A stretch of 64,000 bases of DNA. Source: JAIBBV01 sp044347745. GTDB taxonomy: Bacteria; Bdellovibrionota_C; UBA2361; JAFLCA01. The position numbers and the translations under genes are program-made. Below the pieces are notes generated by a model. It was not told the DNA's origin, made no database searches, and saw nothing but the letters and a program-made list of their open reading frames with translations. Shown piece by piece: positions 61,721 to 64,000 of the stretch. The stretch lies in the NCBI GenBank assembly GCA_044347745.1, contig JBIKUD010000002.1:1-64000 (forward strand). Reading direction: 5' to 3'. Positions within the stretch are counted from its first letter, which is position 1, and the number at the start of each line of letters is the position of its first letter.

Positions 61721-62965
61721 TTAACTTCGCCCGGAGCCCCGAAACCCTGCTGAAATAGAGTAGACGCTTGTAGGCACAATACGCCACTCTTCGCCCGCAT
61801 CAGGGGTAATGCCCGGAGTGTCGTTGGCAAGTGATAGAATCTTTTTAAAATCTCCATTATCTATCATCATTTTTAGCTCTTCTCGAAGTGTTACGCGGAC
61901 TGAATCGAGAACCGGCATCAATAGTTTACCCGTAAGTGCAGCAAGTGGAGCTCCAGCTGGCAAGGCAAAAGCCGCCGCATCTGATGCCTCTTCCCCTGAA
62001 CCCAGCCTTAAATTCGACCGTCGGAACTCTTTTTTGGCATGATCTTCATCTCGTACACGCGACGCGTTAAATTGCCTCAGAGCCTCAGCCTTTACAGGAG
62101 AGTCAAAGAGGCGTGCAAGTAATGCCTGGGCTCCAAAACTGTATTGCCCTACTAATTGTAAAGCATTTGGCAGCTTCCCATCCTCAGTAAGAAGGCTTCG
62201 ATATCCACTACTGCGCGGCCCTTCAAGCGCAGATTCATTTAATGAAACTCGCGGGCTTATGCTTATATCCCCAACCTGATTTCCTTCGTCTACATATTTA
62301 AAGGAAATGCAAAAATTATCGTGCCTTCTTATTGAATCGGATGACATTGAGGACCTTGGCTTTTTATTTATTTCTAGCTGATATACTTCAACTATCCCCT
62401 CGTGTTTTCTTACAAGCACTGCGCCAAAGCCTTCATTACGCTCAACACTATACGGCTGAATAAACTCGGAGACTGACCCAGCCCGCAACCGAAACTGACC
62501 GATGGCGTAGGGTGCCTTTTCGCCCATCACATTCCTTGCCATTCCAAAAAGATCGCTCGGGGCAGGAAGTGCTTGGTAGCCAGTAACACCGGCGGAAACA
62601 CTTGGTGGCTTTAGGGCACTGATTCCTTCTTCCAACAATGCTGCCCGAACTTCTTTAGTTGTGTTTTGAGAACCAAGTTCCCGCAGGTACGTGAGTAGGT
62701 CATTTGGATCTGAAGGAACATTTTTTAGCCCCACAGAGCCTGCTAGACGAATGGCATCGCCCTTATTTCCGTCGCCAATCAAATCGACCAGCCGAGCAAC
62801 AAACTGTGTCTGCCTCTCTGGCGGCATTGATTCAAATGAGTTCTGTATTCTATTCATAAGAGCATGATCAAAAATTACTATTTTACGTGCCGAGGCAGTA
62901 TCGCCCCTAGGTATTATGCTGGGTTTTTTTCCCAGCGTTTCATAAGCATGTTCGCTCCGCATCAC
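61721..62965 (-). CDS. Unrecognised 414 aa protein
   Basis: No signal peptide or membrane helix is obvious. N-terminal half helical (DHALMNRIQNSFESMPPERQTQFVARLVDLIG), centre beta-rich, C-terminal part mixed. No family recognised, no clear similarity to the 476 aa hypothetical at 49737. Upstream, 61644-61720 and 62966-63295, no other gene is visible. Confidence 0.65.
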   Translation of the reverse strand: MMRSEHAYETLGKKPSIIPRGDTASARKIVIFDHALMNRIQNSFESMPPERQTQFVARLVDLIGDGNKGDAIRLAGSVGLKNVPSDPNDLLTYLRELGSQNTTKEVRAALLEEGISALKPPSVSAGVTGYQALPAPSDLFGMARNVMGEKAPYAIGQFRLRAGSVSEFIQPYSVERNEGFGAVLVRKHEGIVEVYQLEINKKPRSSMSSDSIRRHDNFCISFKYVDEGNQVGDISISPRVSLNESALEGPRSSGYRSLLTEDGKLPNALQLVGQYSFGAQALLARLFDSPVKAEALRQFNASRVRDEDHAKKEFRRSNLRLGSGEEASDAAAFALPAGAPLAALTGKLLMPVLDSVRVTLREELKMMIDNGDFKKILSLANDTPGITPDAGEEWRIVPTSVYSISAGFRGSGRS

Positions 62966-63295
62966 TCCGTATTAAACATGCTCTAAGCTTTCTAAGGTGT
63001 TGTAACTCTTGAAGAGATTCCCCGGCTTTCAGTAATTCAAATGAGCTCTACCTGGCATTTTGGCAGCCTTAGGCTTCGAGCTGAGCAGCGCTCCGCAGAC
63101 CTTAAAAAAAGTGGGTTCCACGTGAAAATATCCAACCGCTATCCCTAATCCCCCACTTAAAGCATCGGGCCAAAAGAGTCGATACCCCTAAGGCACTGAA
63201 AAGAATGCGTTCCCGCAAGAAACTGTTTAGCCAGCCTAAGCTGGCACCAAGATTGCATAATTTAGTGCGGCCTTTGAAATTAGGTGTTGCGGTTT
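62966..63295. other. Intergenic region before the Thr/Pro-repeat gene
   Basis: 330 bp without a gene. A GCCAGC-CTAA-GCTGGC hairpin lies near 63230-63246. No riboswitch consensus or strong promoter is apparent. Confidence 0.4.
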
Positions 63296-64000
63296 GTGGT
63301 AAGTCTTCGCCCAGGTATAGCTTTTCTTATTTCGATACTCATATCGATAAGCACAGCTGTAGCTGCAGAGCAGCCCGCCTATCCCGGCAACCCTAAGGTC
63401 TACAGCCTCACAAAAAAGCAGAAAAACCTTATTAAGGGCGATAATCTTGCCTGCTACCATCGCAGCACGCGGAATCTTAGTACCTTAACCCGCATTAAGC
63501 GCGGAGACCTTAAGGACAATAGCTTCACGTTGAATCCTGTCAAAGCGAAAGACATTCGCGCAAACCTTCAGCGCATGGTACGCAGCAATAAAGTTGCACC
63601 TTCAGCCAGAAAAAAGTTTGAAATTCTTTTCTACAAAAAGATGCTGGAGCATTTTAGTGAATGTAAAACCTGGACTGGGCCAGTTACACCTACGCCAACC
63701 CCAATAAGCACTCCTACTCCTGAGCCCGGACTAACCCCGACCGCTGCTCCAACAGGCACCGCCAACGGCAACATCTCTGACCTGGAACCAACACGAACAC
63801 CGGACCCAACAGCTACGGTTTCTGCCACAAATACTGCAACACCAACACGAACAGCCACACGTACTCCAACTGCAACGGCAACCAGCGTGGTCACAAATAC
63901 CCCAACACGCACCCCTACCCCAACTGCAACACGTACGCCGACTGCAACTGCAACCCGCACTCCCACTGTGACTAGTGTGGCCACAATTACCCCGACAAGA
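63296..64000 (+). CDS. Secreted Thr/Pro-repeat protein, incomplete at window edge
   Basis: A GTG at 63296 opens a frame with no stop to the end of the window (235 codons). It encodes a textbook signal peptide (basic start, core AFLISILISIS, cleavage after AVA), a ~100-residue domain with two cysteines (LACYHR, FSECKT), then from residue 129 a Thr/Pro-rich region of TPTPT, TATRTPTA-type repeats to the edge. Such linkers are typical of cell-surface and extracellular proteins. A potential ribosome site AGGTG is ~10 nt upstream. The stop lies beyond the window. Confidence 0.75.
   Translation, partial: MVSLRPGIAFLISILISISTAVAAEQPAYPGNPKVYSLTKKQKNLIKGDNLACYHRSTRNLSTLTRIKRGDLKDNSFTLNPVKAKDIRANLQRMVRSNKVAPSARKKFEILFYKKMLEHFSECKTWTGPVTPTPTPISTPTPEPGLTPTAAPTGTANGNISDLEPTRTPDPTATVSATNTATPTRTATRTPTATATSVVTNTPTRTPTPTATRTPTATATRTPTVTSVATITPTR
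63680..64000 (+). repeat. Thr/Pro codon repeat within the secreted protein gene
   Basis: ACx/CCx/CGx codons recur, giving TPT, TRTPT and TATAT blocks with intervening SVVTN and SVATI units. The opposite strand reads as an artificial Val/Gly frame (63631-63984), which I reject. Confidence 0.85.

Noticed and set aside
62966..63295. Cyclic-di-GMP or other riboswitch before the secreted protein gene
   Set aside because: The conserved core of the class I c-di-GMP switch is absent; only a small 6 bp hairpin is present.
63631..63984. Minus-strand frame rich in Val, Gly, Arg repeats
   Set aside because: It is the complement of the Thr/Pro codon repeat in the secreted protein gene; the plus frame has a signal peptide and folded domain, the minus frame has neither.
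1..64000. CRISPR array, prophage or full insertion sequence
   Set aside because: No regularly spaced direct repeats, transposase, integrase or phage structural genes are seen. The three structured repeats are too far apart and hairpin-based to be CRISPR.

Overview
The window reads as a Gram-negative bacterium of moderate GC. It has lipoproteins with clear lipoboxes, OprP/O-type and other outer-membrane barrels, a Lys tRNA without encoded CCA, sigma-54 machinery, B12-dependent acyl-CoA mutase and several acyl-CoA dehydrogenases. The mix of a Wsp-type chemosensory array, sigma-54 activators, branched-chain acyl-CoA catabolism and a Thr/Pro-repeat surface protein suggests a deltaproteobacterial-type lineage (Bdellovibrionota, Myxococcota, SAR324 and relatives), but no rRNA or other phylogenetic marker is present, so this is inference.

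Layout. 0.3-5.5 kb: a membrane-anchored spermidine-synthase-like protein, miaB and a three-gene lipoprotein/membrane operon. 5.6-10.1 kb: a leftward catabolic operon (HIT protein, crotonase, short-chain acyl-CoA dehydrogenase, B12 mutase large and small subunits). The mutase carries the Phe/Gln specificity pair of isobutyryl-CoA mutase, not the Tyr/Arg pair of methylmalonyl-CoA mutase, so the operon probably turns isobutyryl-CoA into butyryl-CoA and then crotonyl- and 3-hydroxybutyryl-CoA. 10.2-24.4 kb: a hybrid kinase, OprP-like porin, second acyl-CoA dehydrogenase, tRNA-Lys, a TetR locus with a perfect operator, an Rrf2/cysteine dioxygenase/FAD oxidoreductase locus, membrane proteins and a GT39 glycosyltransferase.

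24.4-36.1 kb: a signalling island. A sigma-54 activator lies between two receiver genes, each preceded by a sigma-54-type promoter placed 2-3 nt before the start codon. The rightward operon continues into a complete Wsp-type array (MCP, CheW, CheR-TPR, CheW, CheA-REC, CheB) but has no WspR diguanylate cyclase. Its CheB lacks a receiver and has lost the catalytic His, and the MCP is split by an A7 frameshift.

36.4-43.6 kb: a metal-type cluster. A leftward operon (cysteine desulfurase, CooC/MinD-like ATPase, Y4yA-type PLP decarboxylase, cysteine synthase-rhodanese fusion) is divergent from an oversized CobW GTPase, followed by a short Fur-family regulator. Near-identical 7-1-7 palindromes lie in both control regions, defining a local Fur-type regulon.

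43.8-64 kb: ABC exporter, a second GT39-like protein, uridine kinase, two unrecognised proteins, a DUF917 protein, lipoproteins, an arsenic operon (arsR-arsM-arsC-acr3), a bicarbonate transporter pair (sbtA-sbtB) with its own winged-helix regulator, a hydrolase, an acetyltransferase, and a Thr/Pro-repeat secreted protein running off the right edge.

The most unusual feature is a three-copy family of ~170-200 bp structured repeats (36.2, 46.1, 55.8 kb), built of covarying hairpins with AGGA/CGGA/GGGA tetraloops, each abutting the TAG stop codon of a neighbouring gene; one sits inside the ars operon.
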